64,000 nucleotides of DNA from Hormiphora californensis (lineage: Eukaryota; Ctenophora; Tentaculata; Cydippida; Pleurobrachiidae), in NCBI GenBank assembly GCA_020137815.1, contig CM035353.1, forward strand, positions 1,637,459-1,701,458, in the 5' to 3' direction. The first letter of the stretch is position 1, and the number at the start of each line of letters is the position of its first letter. Under the pieces are notes generated by a model, which was given only the letters and a program-made list of their open reading frames with translations, was not told where the DNA came from and made no database searches. The position numbers were made by a program, and so were the translations under genes. Of this stretch, positions 62,401-62,968 are shown piece after piece.

Positions 62401-62736
62401 CCCTTACCCCCAGAATAGCAGGACCCGCCTTCCTGGGATATGTCGGTCATTACGATGGTGTGAGGTAAAATTATATATTGGAATTTTCGTCATTTTCTAG
62501 GATCTGTGTAATGCGTTCTATAAGTCACATATAAGTCTCTCTCCTTCAAACGTAAATGAGACTAACATTTGTGTATCCTTTGCAGGTACTTGATACGAGC
62601 CCAGTCTTTGGTACGACGTCTAATACCGCACCAGAGTACACCGGAAGAGTCAGTTTTTGAAGAGGTAAAAAGAGCTGTAGTTTTACCCTCCCCAGTCTCC
62701 ACTTCCCAGTACCCGTATATGAATCAAGGGGGCTGA
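1765..62736 (+). CDS. ARHGEF17-like: ARHGEF17-like Rho guanine-nucleotide exchange factor (40-exon model)
   Basis: The predicted protein has about 2,135 residues and should activate Rho GTPases by GDP/GTP exchange at membranes or the actin cytoskeleton. Order: acidic/Tyr/Pro-rich N terminus, DH, PH, acidic linker, propeller-like C terminus, which is the ARHGEF10/17 family plan. Recalled vertebrate ARHGEF17 blocks with counterparts here include SAYIDN, the ARPAFxKxL stretch, FDSDSDDE-like acid, LWVGTQDS, ITSICHVGDTVFVGTSEG and LWIGSSAGVVVVLP. Exon lengths sum to 6,405 nt with all phases compatible. Exon 40 ends at a GT (62,664), or reads on to TGA at 62,736. The last family block (an ISGGDGYEDF / LLLW-type strand) was not found, so the true 3' end may lie beyond 64,000. 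Exon coordinates are in the six block entries that follow. Exons may be missing from the 26-kb intron 6. Start: first ATG of the open exon; upstream exons cannot be excluded. Confidence 0.85.
3091..3262. mobile_element. pogo/Tigger-type MITE, 172 bp
   Basis: Begins CAGTCGGACCCCGATTTA and ends with its complement, GGGGTCCGACTG, with TA on both sides (3,089-3,090 and 3,263-3,264). The inside is a ladder of CCCGATTTACCGG words. It occupies most of RhoGEF intron 2. TA duplication and a CAGT terminus are typical of the Tc1/mariner-pogo group. There is no transposase inside. Confidence 0.88.
3808..3900. mobile_element. pogo/Tigger-type MITE, 93 bp, diverged
   Basis: Begins CAGTATGACCCGGATTTT and ends GGTAAATCGGGGTCCGAGTG, flanked by TA. 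A shorter, more diverged copy of the element at 3,091, in RhoGEF intron 4. Confidence 0.75.
4234..4350. repeat. Short inverted repeat
   Basis: GAGGGTTTGCAGCTGGGA at 4,234-4,251 is repeated in inverse at 4,333-4,350, separated by about 80 bp. The 12-mer TGATCACCTTCT also flanks the pair directly (4,222 and 4,389). Probably a small foldback insertion. Confidence 0.5.
4490..4695 (+). repeat. Tandem repeat (43-58 bp units) ending at the exon 5 acceptor
   Basis: Four to five units built around GATTTCAAGGCTGCTA and GTGTTTTAC. The last two units each end AATGTTATAG-TGT, so the acceptor of RhoGEF exon 5 (TATAG at 4,691-4,695) is duplicated 43 bp upstream (ending 4,652). Confidence 0.75.
5222..5698 (+). 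mobile_element. LINE 3'-end-like fragment with (ATT)n tail, plus a stray pogo terminus
   Basis: A lone CAGTCGGACCCCGA terminus sits at 5,222. The stretch ending GGCGGTATATAAGCGCGGAA followed by (TTA)n at about 5,667-5,686 resembles the 3' tail of the ORF1-only element at 21.8 kb (GCGGGATATAAACTG then (ATT)n, minus strand). No coding sequence. Confidence 0.45.
8800..8935 (-). pseudogene. Possible discoidin (F5/8C)-like exon remnant inside corrupted sequence
   Basis: On the minus strand the frame reads FNGGKSAERAIDGRSTTQ. The ERAIDGRSTT core is the typical start of F5/8 type C or fucolectin-like domains (consensus near AIDG-n-TxT). Downstream the frame falls into homopolymer junk. It may belong with the discoidin-like exon at 19,157-19,398 on the same strand. 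One motif only, so weak. Confidence 0.35.
9136..9330. repeat. Interspersed repeat with TTAGGG-like words, corrupted copy
   Basis: Contains GGTTCGAGGTT, TTTAGGGTTAGATATAGG and GGGTTTAGATATAAGTCC in the same order as the clean copy at 61,210-61,430. Confidence 0.6.
12951..13380. other. No gene seen
   Basis: Normal AT-rich sequence after the corrupted tract. A 69-codon open frame (12,993-13,202) has no recognisable features. Confidence 0.5.
13381..13744. mobile_element. MITE-like inverted repeat enclosing a CT microsatellite
   Basis: A 75-bp arm at 13,381-13,455 (AATTATGCCAAAAACTAACA start) is repeated almost exactly in inverse at 13,670-13,744. The interior is (CT)n with a few interruptions. 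Confidence 0.75.
13847..13895. promoter_or_regulatory. Cluster of three perfect CRE palindromes
   Basis: TGACGTCA occurs at 13,847-13,854, 13,858-13,865 and 13,871-13,878, followed by an ACGTCA half-site near 13,890. This is the CREB/ATF-bZIP consensus. No promoter is evident beside it, so function is unproven. Confidence 0.4.
13900..14846. other. No gene seen; low-copy intronic sequence
   Basis: Contains a short (ATAG)n stretch near 14,350 and no supported coding sequence. Confidence 0.45.
14847..15733. mobile_element. Foldback element, about 887 bp (family shared with 54,953-55,826)
   Basis: Termini CGTGTGGGGCAATAAAAATG with poly-C, and the inverse at the right end. The arms are mirror images with scattered mismatches, meeting near 15,290. 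Internal blocks (GAATGAACATTGTCATTC, CAACCACAAGAGACAC, CATTAGCGGCCGTGATACG-like) are shared with the copy at 55 kb. No transposase; mirrored 79-codon frames are by-products. Confidence 0.8.
16299..16365. repeat. Interspersed repeat, copy 1
   Basis: GATGCTTTGCTTCACGCAGG and the following TAATGGTGTTGTCTTCTG match the minus strand of 20,577-20,645. Next to a CT tract. Family unknown. Confidence 0.5.
16373..16536 (+). repeat. CT microsatellite
   Basis: About 160 bp of (CT)n with a few TTCT interruptions. Open frames of Ser/Leu (plus) or Arg/Glu (minus) here are not genes. Confidence 0.95.
16581..17061. mobile_element. Inverted-repeat element, about 480 bp
   Basis: Left arm starting TTTAAAGTGAGAGTGGACCG (about 200 bp) is mirrored by the right arm ending CACTCTCACTTTAAA. 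The loop lies around 16,795-16,855. Non-coding foldback MITE of unknown family. Confidence 0.75.
17070..17790. other. No gene seen
   Basis: AT-rich sequence with short open frames that lack any recognisable domain; the last part may be the 5' region of the following element. Confidence 0.4.
17824..18762 (+). CDS. LINE ORF1-like protein of a non-autonomous half-LINE
   Basis: 312 codons, intact. The N-terminal part is Trp/Glu-rich (WYDEWTQKVKRL), then an acidic linker, then an RRM-like block NVIVFLPADMDGS, MVRDRGEDCNGKIVLRV and VPGIYIAKDMTYHQRLKMRE. This order (VVFGLP-like strand, R-x-GE, then LxxD-T-x-E-x-x-x helix) is that of CR1/L1-type ORF1 nucleic-acid chaperones. No reverse transcriptase follows: about 190 bp after the stop the element ends in (TTA)n at 18,952-18,977. 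The model is therefore an ORF1-only element mobilised by a partner LINE, as HAL1 is in mammals. Inserted in RhoGEF intron 6, same strand. Confidence 0.65.
   Translation: MEIDKNWYDEWTQKVKRLPVTMNNVLGREWEADQKNGWKDATWQIMRGENWDALIELMENTVKMYKLLNVADDIFAKSTTNESVKQTAVDRLSADKETADCEETLADMESVGNASESLSWMLDRKLESDDYASGPGSISMSSEIASYKEEKTGPTDKRQNVIVFLPADMDGSIQDEAIEKAFAYLGCEQFSIMNTEMVRDRGEDCNGKIVLRVQMNTVKQASKALANAYKLKNYPVPGIYIAKDMTYHQRLKMRELVKTLRYRIEMLPKYRWKIVDWEVVNVGRFKKQEQDFKHDLMNSYSGSLDSISNGPL
18763..18980 (+). mobile_element. 3' end of the half-LINE with (TTA)n tail
   Basis: Non-coding stretch from the ORF1 stop to CAAAATCTTTATTATTATTA, a simple-repeat tail as in CR1/L2-type elements. Confidence 0.55.
19157..19398 (-). 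CDS. First exon of a secreted discoidin/F5/8C-like protein
   Basis: Minus-strand start at 19,398. MFVLLFLLLPLSNGYS is a clear signal peptide. It is followed by SSDGPSKAIDGDPSTRY and GTKPQWLNLTLARHQSRVDK, the A-I-D-G and W-L-x-L-x-L pattern of galactose-binding-like (F5/8 type C, fucolectin) domains, likely a cell-surface or secreted lectin. The exon ends at a GTATGT donor (exon base 19,157). The next exon should lie at lower coordinates, but only LINE and repeat sequence is seen there, so the gene may be broken, or its other exons may be in the corrupted 8.8-kb tract. Nested antisense in RhoGEF intron 6. Confidence 0.6.
19440..20460. other. No gene seen; short purine-rich repeats
   Basis: Includes GAGAGA-type runs near 20,280-20,330 and a near-repeat AAATACCCCACCACG / AAATACCCCCACG. 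No supported ORF. Confidence 0.45.
20577..20645. repeat. Interspersed repeat, copy 2 (inverse of 16,299-16,365)
   Basis: CAGAAGACAACACCATTACA and CCTGCGTGAAGGAAAGCATC match the other copy in inverse. Confidence 0.5.
20934..21270. repeat. Tandem duplication, about 170 bp unit
   Basis: The block from AAGTGGCTATA through AACCTAATTATCCAATT and GAGGACGCTGATCA to TCTCCACTCCT occurs twice in a row with moderate divergence. Confidence 0.75.
21790..21948 (-). mobile_element. 3' end of minus-strand half-LINE with (TTA)n tail
   Basis: On the minus strand the ORF1 stop is followed by GCGGGATATAAACTGTCATT and (TTA)n at about 21,800-21,820, with no ORF2. Confidence 0.55.
21949..22818 (-). CDS. LINE ORF1-like protein of a second half-LINE
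   Basis: 289 codons. An N-terminal region is followed by a coiled coil (VENLEKQLRECKEELDRHR, VIELQQTVINHQKQQ) and an RRM-like domain with KNMVVFGLPETTD, KRIGERNEKRPRPLLV and FSAVYLSPDLTPSELKEQ. This is the standard ORF1p order (coiled coil, RRM, C-terminal domain) of CR1/L1-like retrotransposons. The frame is intact, but only about 130 bp separates its stop from the (TTA)n tail, so the element never carried, or has lost, the RT ORF. Sequence above 22,830 (its 5' side) is partly degraded. Confidence 0.7.
   Translation of the reverse strand: MNSDNTTSITPDEFTQCYRSIQAAPDSMLTNDSLASPSKHWGSYFRHCLKDRTTSEIIEATSRIFLSSMKLARATMNNFETVISVENLEKQLRECKEELDRHRVNVIELQQTVINHQKQQLRTVTASVQKVKAYSTVLAQNCAATSPKVGKPLPVNHHTPVQQPGREKNMVVFGLPETTDRVAKTTLDELFEELNEKPKVTTMKRIGERNEKRPRPLLVSLEKRATLLALLRKARNLKDSKQFSAVYLSPDLTPSELKEQKALRSTLKRIRSEDPDGCYFIRNNLIQVG
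22830..24288. other. Lower-quality sequence, no gene seen
   Basis: Doubled and tripled homopolymers (CCCCC, TTTTT, AAAAA) are more frequent than in the flanks, like the outer part of the 5.7-12.9-kb artefact but milder. Frames are broken. Confidence 0.45.
24345..24388 (-). ncRNA. Hammerhead-like motif of the PLE, left arm
   Basis: Inverse copy of the motif at 28,671-28,710: CCGATGA, A-GAGG stem, TAGAT loop, CCTC, GAAAC. See that entry. Confidence 0.35.
24416..25482. mobile_element. pogo/Tigger-type element, 1,067 bp, nested in the PLE left arm
   Basis: Starts CAGTCGGACCCCGATTTA and ends GGGGTCCGACTG, flanked by TA. The PLE right arm preserves the empty site (TATATAGTAAAAAC in the same sense), so the TA duplication is proven inside this window. 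The interior is non-coding, partly palindromic, and shared with the element at 57,000-58,272. Confidence 0.92.
25752..27161 (-). CDS. Penelope-like RT plus GIY-YIG endonuclease (minus copy, 5'-truncated)
   Basis: 469 codons. RT motifs in order: FCSADISALYTN (motif A), GLFMGCRPSPIAAV (motif B), YGRYIDDAW (motif C, the Asp-Asp metal ligands) and PFLGTEIRI. The C-terminal endonuclease is seen in ITCLLCGEIYVGESCRSVHD, RLSEH, a Cys pair (NCNICE) and EAMYIQKLRPGMN, matching the GIY-YIG nuclease of Penelope elements. The N-terminal RT portion is missing. The frame is open to a natural stop (ELTRYLI), so the insertion is young. The element copies by target-primed reverse transcription. Confidence 0.9.
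   Translation of the reverse strand: MTSFTQNGQKVCHPLLNLIPSHLSNIHTHLKQLAELPPEQLKGKHFCSADISALYTNLVIEDCVKDVIDFAAENRELLNLRELHLCDVHQILELVLTNSYFTYCGRVYKQLVGLFMGCRPSPIAAVIRVYKFERATIYTDVKFISLSLYGRYIDDAWTLADNRETAISLFNNIARQDPRELLKWEVDFPEDGEFTPFLGTEIRITDDKLESKFYRKGTRKDITLHFRSHLPLETKVQTVRNFYRTAEISSSNPELLEQSLAITDRLLLANGYEHPRQFGEQRTRGRLTKGNNNVMLKLPYVSETVSGEIRKFITARALPIDLVFTPGTRLRDMLCSSRPHDNLECLAKNCNICERLEKGSCNTMSPVYQITCLLCGEIYVGESCRSVHDRLSEHSRNANNPNAPSYIDTPLAIHYTSRHKNTPPKLSFKILTTERNILKRKILEAMYIQKLRPGMNNKEECSELTRYLI
27148..28368 (+). CDS. Penelope-like RT plus GIY-YIG endonuclease (plus copy, more truncated)
   Basis: 406 codons, the inverse twin of the minus copy. It begins within the RT at KDVIDFAAENREL, after motif A. 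Motifs B and C and the endonuclease are intact. The one protein difference I saw is RSHHPLETK here against RSHLPLETK in the minus copy. With motif A lost it cannot encode an active RT on its own. Confidence 0.88.
   Translation: MKDVIDFAAENRELLNLRELHLCDVHQILELVLTNSYFTYCGRVYKQLVGLFMGCRPSPIAAVIRVYKFERATIYTDVKFISLSLYGRYIDDAWTLADNRETAISLFNNIARQDPRELLKWEVDFPEDGEFTPFLGTEIRITDDKLESKFYRKGTRKDITLHFRSHHPLETKVQTVRNFYRTAEISSSNPELLEQSLAITDRLLLANGYEHPRQFGEQRTRGRLTKGNNNVMLKLPYVSETVSGEIRKFITARALPIDLVFTPGTRLRDMLCSSRPHDNLECLAKNCNICERLEKGSCNTMSPVYQITCLLCGEIYVGESCRSVHDRLSEHSRNANNPNAPSYIDTPLAIHYTSRHKNTPPKLSFKILTTERNILKRKILEAMYIQKLRPGMNNKEECSELTRYLI
28671..28710 (+). ncRNA. Hammerhead-ribozyme-like motif in the PLE 3' region
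   Basis: Sequence order is CCGATGA, A, GAGG stem, TAGAT loop, CCTC, GAAAC, then GGTAGCGTC. PLEs are known to carry hammerhead motifs of the form CUGAUGA - stem II - GAAA - (N)UH. Here stem II pairs perfectly and GUC follows, but core U4 is C and stems I and III are poor, so self-cleavage is doubtful. Call rests on core order and element context. Confidence 0.4.
29194..31109 (-). CDS. Unknown secreted protein, four exons (3' end not found)
   Basis: Minus-strand exons 31109-30979, 30799-30634, 30210-30100, 29323-29194; phases 0-2, 2-0, 0-0, 0-1 fit exactly and all borders are GT-AG. The start MATLPSLVAMTMTIILIHITRG is a signal peptide. The mature part is helical and Cys-bearing: ILQCILRLEYTPTDCQIYM, DDLMLLCNDNCYNITISY (with an N-glycosylation site), KKSCLANLP, LLCHKNPAGESCLKAESN. 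I do not recognise a family; a small helical secreted factor is only a guess from the pattern. Continuation past 29,194 meets PLE-flanking sequence, so the 3' end may be displaced or lost. The first exon lies 140 bp from RhoGEF exon 7 on the opposite strand; a CCAAT/E-box MITE sits in its third intron. Confidence 0.6.
29840..29948. mobile_element. hAT-type MITE (109 bp), copy 1
   Basis: Termini CAGGAACCGACCGAA and TTCGGTCGGTTCCTG. Flanked by the 8-bp direct repeat GCAGGCAG (29,832-29,839 and 29,949-29,956). Contains CCAATCAG twice around GTCACGTGAC. Confidence 0.9.
31249..38601 (+). CDS. RhoGEF exons 7-10: linker between N terminus and DH domain
   Basis: Exons 31249-31360, 32259-32342, 38216-38320, 38371-38601. 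Each is bounded by AG and GT, and phases chain exactly (0 to 1, 1 to 1, 1 to 1, 1 to 1). Exon 7 is Ser/Thr-rich (ALDEIESHSTSSRG), exon 8 begins DRNSMQETSFQRLSD, and exon 9 contains YNMGNVIYANLPLEELEPP. Exon 10 holds three copies of a Gln/Arg-rich helical unit related to REQSRQGATMI. Intron 9 is only 50 nt with a purine-rich acceptor (ACAATGGAAG); it was chosen because it is the only nearby AG that restores the frame, so this junction is the weakest here. Assignment to the same gene as exons 1-6 rests on strand, phase and the absence of another start. Confidence 0.65.
34217..34366 (+). repeat. CT microsatellite
   Basis: Interrupted (CT)n followed by GA/GAAAGA-rich sequence to about 34,530. Confidence 0.9.
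36795..37055 (+). repeat. CT microsatellite with CTCA/CGCT variants
   Basis: About 260 bp; longest pure (CT)n run about 36,915-37,000. Confidence 0.9.
37468..37542 (+). repeat. CT microsatellite
   Basis: About 75 bp (CT)n in RhoGEF intron 8. Confidence 0.9.
39602..47174 (+). CDS. RhoGEF exons 11-17: DH (Dbl homology) catalytic domain
   Basis: Exons 39602-39726, 39907-40000, 43464-43555, 43751-43867, 44235-44306, 46780-46863, 47022-47174. CR1 is read as QSILDEEYRYIMHLKDM, keeping the Glu that contacts Rho switch regions. Middle helices contain RSLIDPIKAQEIFFRIPEI and AYSAYIDNYSLALEIV. CR3 reads SLEELIRLPVEHIPQYKKLI; the family consensus here is KPVQRIPRY, so the usual Gln-Arg and second Arg are replaced by Glu-His and Gln. 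That may change activity or partner choice. The helix leading into PH contains RITGMKKSLIAPQRFI. The introns of this block are unusually loaded: an intact LINE (intron 12), a CCAAT/E-box MITE 12 bp after the donor of exon 14, and a 1.3-kb palindrome plus a palindrome-repeat element (intron 15). Confidence 0.9.
40124..43132 (-). CDS. LINE ORF2 (AP-endonuclease plus reverse transcriptase), CR1/Jockey-like
   Basis: 1,002 codons without a stop, so a young insertion. Endonuclease motifs: LLNAQSCNPSARSK start, FIAVTETWLKPYV, VCLMGDFNVPEIAW, ETRLSDHNLLEF. RT motifs: MKPDAAPGPDGIPAILLKS, NYRPVSLTDHTIKVFERVV, VPQGSVLGPMLFLIYLNDI and LRCFADDTRIM with the catalytic Asp pair. Inserted antisense in RhoGEF intron 12. 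Upstream (43,108-43,359, minus) is a short frame with a coiled-coil stretch, possibly the end of ORF1. Both ends abut GTTTCCATGCCGTG / GGTGTTTCCGTGG repeats (40,022-40,085 and 43,325-43,370), either an extended target duplication or a target microsatellite. Confidence 0.9.
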   Translation of the reverse strand: MLQSGVLLNAQSCNPSARSKCAWKLQCLREDVESIPGEVPFIAVTETWLKPYVENLQILNGWEKYRVYRCDRRYRTGGGVMLLTSFDLPIDEHVALDKDSCQLLMCSSSPSKWVFGVLYRSPSAPVSDFRACLEVARNFIEQRPDHFVCLMGDFNVPEIAWNPPEANPRTANSDALLSFTEDTLLSQYIDVPSRGSSYLDLVFSNSETLVNRVRSKETRLSDHNLLEFGVTRNPCSAARETVPPQFAADEFRSLDMYKADTEAICEAVKKVDWEAVFGKCTTEELPRVFRDILFQIAQIHAPRKKPRRGRPKLVRKLSRKKRAAKGRLALLLEKKDTPISQIEALQKRIDVLYGEIRDAILDENIKQEKLAVEKIKTNAKYFYSYAKRFAGDSNSISALTGESGELITDKKEIVEALSRQFKAVFSDPEEADLNTGHDITVCESITPGDNDVDFTVKDILDAIKEMKPDAAPGPDGIPAILLKSCAEAVAHPLYLMWTRSIGEGIVPSSSKVSLVTPLYKKGSRSSAANYRPVSLTDHTIKVFERVVRKKLVNHFEKNELFNDIQHGFRRGRSCLTQLLDHFDNIHSNALDGMETDSVYLDYAKAFDRVDHNILIRKLRSYKVHEGLVTWIQSFLEGRVQRVTVDGCQSEPVHVKSGVPQGSVLGPMLFLIYLNDITTVVSGSTLRCFADDTRIMKSIGGEMDMKILQRDLDSVTEWSLRNNMKLHTDKFEFLLHGVSRDHLMHHLPFTDDILSYSTSAGLLKPMSSVKDLGVLVHSDLTWSGHIATIAENAKRKAAWVFSVFRTRDRGVMVTLYKSMVRSLLEYCCPLWNPTKIQDIQVLEGVQRSFTRRISECKGMDYWQRLQYLGLSSLQRRRERYSILHMWKIIHGLVSNDLKIRFTTGGRLGVRAVVPKLTKLSTMAKQTAYDGSFAVMGPRLWNCLPAKLNQIDEFQVFKVQLSRYLTSFSDCPPVTGYVRSSRNSILDMRLNDGELQASDTPVGV
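43668..43777 (+). repeat. 55-bp tandem duplication of the exon 14 acceptor
   Basis: TGCTCATCTCACCATAAACT followed by CTTTTCAG and the first 20 or so exon bases occurs at 43,668 and again at 43,723. The genuine exon starts at 43,751 (second copy). Confidence 0.9.
43880..43988. mobile_element. hAT-type MITE (109 bp), copy 2 (reverse orientation)
   Basis: Same termini as copy 1, flanked by GTTATCAG (43,872-43,879) and GTTATTAG (43,989-43,996), 7 of 8 identical. Lies 12 bp after the end of RhoGEF exon 14. Confidence 0.88.
44410..45687. mobile_element. TTAA foldback element, 1,278 bp, near-perfect palindrome
   Basis: Starts GGGTACACCTCGGCAAAATT and ends with its complement. Arms of about 624 bp (44,410-45,033 and 45,063-45,687) enclose a 29-bp loop. 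TTAA flanks both sides (44,406-44,409; 45,688-45,691). A neighbouring tandem copy of the host sequence (GTATACATTAACAGCTGTAT near 44,350) shows the empty site. Mirrored 77-codon frames (44,665 plus, 45,199 minus) differ at one residue and are palindrome by-products. Lies in RhoGEF intron 15. Confidence 0.92.
45844..46626. mobile_element. MITE-like element filled with GGTATATCTGCAGATATACC palindromes
   Basis: Outer inverted repeat TATATGAGGGACCTGGTTCC at 45,844 and its complement ending 46,626. Between them the word TATATCTGCAGATATACC and variants recur many times, each itself a palindrome around CTGCAG. No coding sequence. RhoGEF intron 15. Confidence 0.7.
47292..54564 (+). CDS. RhoGEF exons 18-23: PH region
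   Basis: Exons 47292-47348, 47680-47823, 48114-48224, 48410-48528, 48651-48766, 54434-54564. Strands visible are RQLIVMTDILVCLKP, FQYMWDCLITDVELRK and STQFHQYIFVNPAQRVQW, the last leading into the C-terminal PH helix EELGKRQDVLRKLLL. This matches the DRSLFLFTDLLVC and IFEFPHPDARLGF pattern I recall for ARHGEF17. Exon 19 starts at the last of a tandem series of acceptor copies (47,448-47,680), and exon 20 also has a duplicated acceptor 121 bp upstream. Intron 22 (48,767-54,433) contains a 28-31 bp minisatellite and the complete antisense CCP gene. Confidence 0.82.
47448..47720 (+). repeat. 38-40 bp minisatellite of 3' splice acceptors before exon 19
   Basis: Units CCTCCACTGTAG-GTGTGCCTGA start at 47,522, 47,560, 47,600, 47,640 and 47,680, with a related longer first copy at 47,448 (CTTGTAG-GTTTGCCTC). 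The last unit begins the only fully open exon. Confidence 0.9.
47985..48145 (+). repeat. Duplicated acceptor and exon start of exon 20
   Basis: TCCCGAAG-GTAGACGAGGAGA at 47,985 and TCCCGAAG-GTAGAGGAGGAGA at 48,106, 121 bp apart. Confidence 0.8.
48797..49060 (+). repeat. 28-31 bp minisatellite in intron 22
   Basis: About nine units of TCCTTACTTATTACTCTG followed by TATGTCTCCACAG. Each unit ends in a CCACAG acceptor-like word. Confidence 0.92.
49560..49640. repeat. Poly-G run
   Basis: GGGG stretch of about 18 bp near 49,613-49,630. Between 49,060 and 49,916 no gene is seen otherwise. Confidence 0.6.
49917..53259 (-). CDS. Secreted protein with eight CCP/sushi domains, nested antisense in RhoGEF intron 22
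   Basis: Minus-strand exons 53259-53187, 53063-52581, 52402-52223, 52067-51894, 51717-51534, 51384-51199, 51073-50894, 50738-50556, 50401-50228, 50113-49917 (stop at 49,917-49,919). MDSVCLKISIAVVVLVASAV is a signal peptide. Exon 2 encodes a domain of about 160 residues (IIIFWNDMKLKYNVYGYK, NYTHVKFWSGDTVSKAYRL) that I do not recognise. Exons 3-10 each encode one CCP module, all in phase 1, with the usual four Cys and a Trp before the third-fourth Cys (for example CKLEGSSGVWTETMPTC). No membrane segment: the protein ends CQRISKYPW. CCP proteins usually bind complement-like or cell-surface ligands. Exons 5-6 and 7-8 are a recent duplication. Confidence 0.85.
50556..51717 (-). repeat. Tandem duplication of a two-exon CCP module
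   Basis: 51,199-51,717 and 50,556-51,073 are near-identical including introns, offset about 645 bp. Confidence 0.9.
51745..51850 (+). mobile_element. Fragment of the PLE 3' end
   Basis: ATACCCGTCTATCATTCGTC and GCGGCTAATAAACAATCAAC parallel the PLE outer end and flank at 28,705-28,800 (ATACCCGTCTGATTC; GAGGCTAATAAACAG). Located in an intron of the CCP gene. Confidence 0.5.
53260..54225. other. Upstream region of the CCP gene; no other gene seen
   Basis: Contains an E-box CACGTG at 53,398. Short open frames are unsupported. Confidence 0.4.
54226..54412 (+). repeat. GATCTCTCT minisatellite passing into CT microsatellite
   Basis: About eight 9-bp units (54,226-54,298), then (CT)n to 54,412, ending about 20 bp before the exon 23 acceptor, so it also forms an extended polypyrimidine tract. 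Confidence 0.92.
54687..60005 (+). CDS. RhoGEF exons 24-33: acidic and Ser/Thr-rich linker
   Basis: Exons 54687-54813, 55866-56075, 56176-56318, 56459-56722, 56828-56923, 58416-58642, 58811-58901, 59148-59302, 59465-59690, 59883-60005. Exon 27 contains a 36-bp coding repeat (GSLDHLHGNHN unit, between two and three copies). Exon 29 ends in a strongly acidic DSDDEDD run, as in vertebrate ARHGEF17. Exon 32 is basic (RRRSRTLPSL; KVIRRVSSARKNK). Exon 33 is YSLSDDNWQDIELYE. The acceptor of exon 26 (ACATTTGAAG) is weak. Exon 25 begins 30-40 bp after a large foldback element. Exon 33 uses the last of four tandem TCTCTAG-TACTCTC acceptor copies. A competing open frame at 59,008-59,147 was not used. 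Confidence 0.72.
54953..55826. mobile_element. Foldback element, about 874 bp (second copy of the 14,847 family)
   Basis: Termini CGTGTGCGGCAAAAAA with poly-C and the inverse; arms mirror each other with internal blocks shared with the 14.8-kb copy. Flanked on both sides by TATTAATA, which fits an 8-bp target duplication although the word is itself palindromic. Ends about 40 bp before RhoGEF exon 25. Confidence 0.82.
56319..56405 (+). repeat. (TTTCAC)n hexanucleotide repeat at the donor of exon 26
   Basis: About 14 units beginning inside the donor (GTACTTTCAC). Confidence 0.93.
57000..58272. mobile_element. pogo/Tigger-type non-autonomous element, 1,273 bp
   Basis: CAGTCGGACCCCGATTTA start, GGGGTCCGACTG end, TA on both sides (56,998-56,999; 58,273-58,274). 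The interior shares blocks with the 24,416 element (ACGATTCGGACGTGG, TGATCCCCATGAGGCC in both orientations) plus GGTTAAAAA tandem units at 57,717-57,780. No transposase ORF. RhoGEF intron 28. Confidence 0.92.
58643..58790. repeat. AATTAGCTGATAATTAGC-type tandem repeat
   Basis: Irregular units of TTAATTAGCT(G/A)T(C/T)AATTAGTC in intron 29. Confidence 0.85.
59721..59740 (+). mobile_element. Solo pogo-element terminus
   Basis: CAGTCGGACCCCGGTTTACA without a partner end, next to (CAAA)n. In RhoGEF intron 32. Confidence 0.6.
59780..59884 (+). repeat. 27-31 bp tandem repeat of the exon 33 acceptor (four copies)
   Basis: TCTCTCTAG-TACTCTCTAAC-like units put AG ends at 59,794, 59,824, 59,851 and 59,882; only the last opens exon 33. 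Confidence 0.9.
60293..62736 (+). CDS. RhoGEF exons 34-40: WD40/beta-propeller-like C terminus
   Basis: Exons 60293-60459, 60892-60953, 61063-61146, 61560-61708, 61820-61994, 62128-62464, 62586-62664 (or to TGA 62736). Blade-like strands: DTLWVGTQDSRLLVYQM, GPITSICHVGDTVFVGTSEG, ICEMLQVGWNVWCSSGCQIF, KMVLSGSGVWLAIRNSPVIR, VTALLSNPTTGSLWIGSS and YVGHYDGVRYLI. This is the ARHGEF10/17 propeller-like region. An insertion of about 70 residues (exon 39, with SADGMLRFYDTLLG) separates the strands that are adjacent in vertebrates. Intron 38 consists almost wholly of a MITE. The exon 38 acceptor is a 44-bp tandem duplicate. Confidence 0.85.
61210..61430. repeat. Interspersed repeat with TTAGGG-like words, clean copy
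   Basis: Includes GGGTTCGAGGTTAGGGG, AAAGGTTAGGGTTAGATAT and two GTTTAGATATAGAGTCC-type blocks; the corrupted relative is at 9,136-9,330. In RhoGEF intron 36. Confidence 0.7.
61748..61819 (+). repeat. 44-bp tandem duplication of the exon 38 acceptor
   Basis: CTCTCTTTGCGAGCTCCCTT-TCGCAG (ends 61,775) and CTCTCTTTACAAGCTCCCTT-TCGCAG (ends 61,819). Confidence 0.9.
62005..62113. mobile_element. hAT-type MITE (109 bp), copy 3, forming RhoGEF intron 38
   Basis: Starts CAGGAACCGACCGAAACAAC and ends TTCGGTCGGTTCCTG. Exact 8-bp duplication ATGTAAAT at 61,997-62,004 and 62,114-62,121. The intron is 61,995-62,127 (133 nt): GT, TSD, MITE, TSD, GTGTAG. Confidence 0.95.
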
Positions 62737-62968
62737 TATTCTTGGTTGGTCACATTGAACAAATAGAATAGCATAGTTTAAAGTGCGGTTAGTTCCACAC
62801 TTCCACAGTTGAGAGTGTACACTGTACATGTATGATGTATAGCTGTGAAAGTGAGTAAAACTACTGATATATTTTATGAAGGAGCAGACAAAACAAAAAG
62901 GAGAATGGGATTCCTGGAAGTTTATTCTCCATTCCATTTACATTCCTGTTTCATTGGACGTTAAAGCA
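62737..62968. promoter_or_regulatory. Spacer between RhoGEF exon 40 and the ShKT gene; possible promoter
   Basis: 232 bp. Contains a TATATTTTATG word at about 62,869. An in-frame upstream ATG at 62,876 exists, but it would bury the signal peptide. Confidence 0.35.

Noticed and set aside
62665-62736. Exon 40 read-through to TGA as the certain protein end
   Set aside because: Possible, but a GTAAAA donor at 62,665 and the missing last family block leave the end open.
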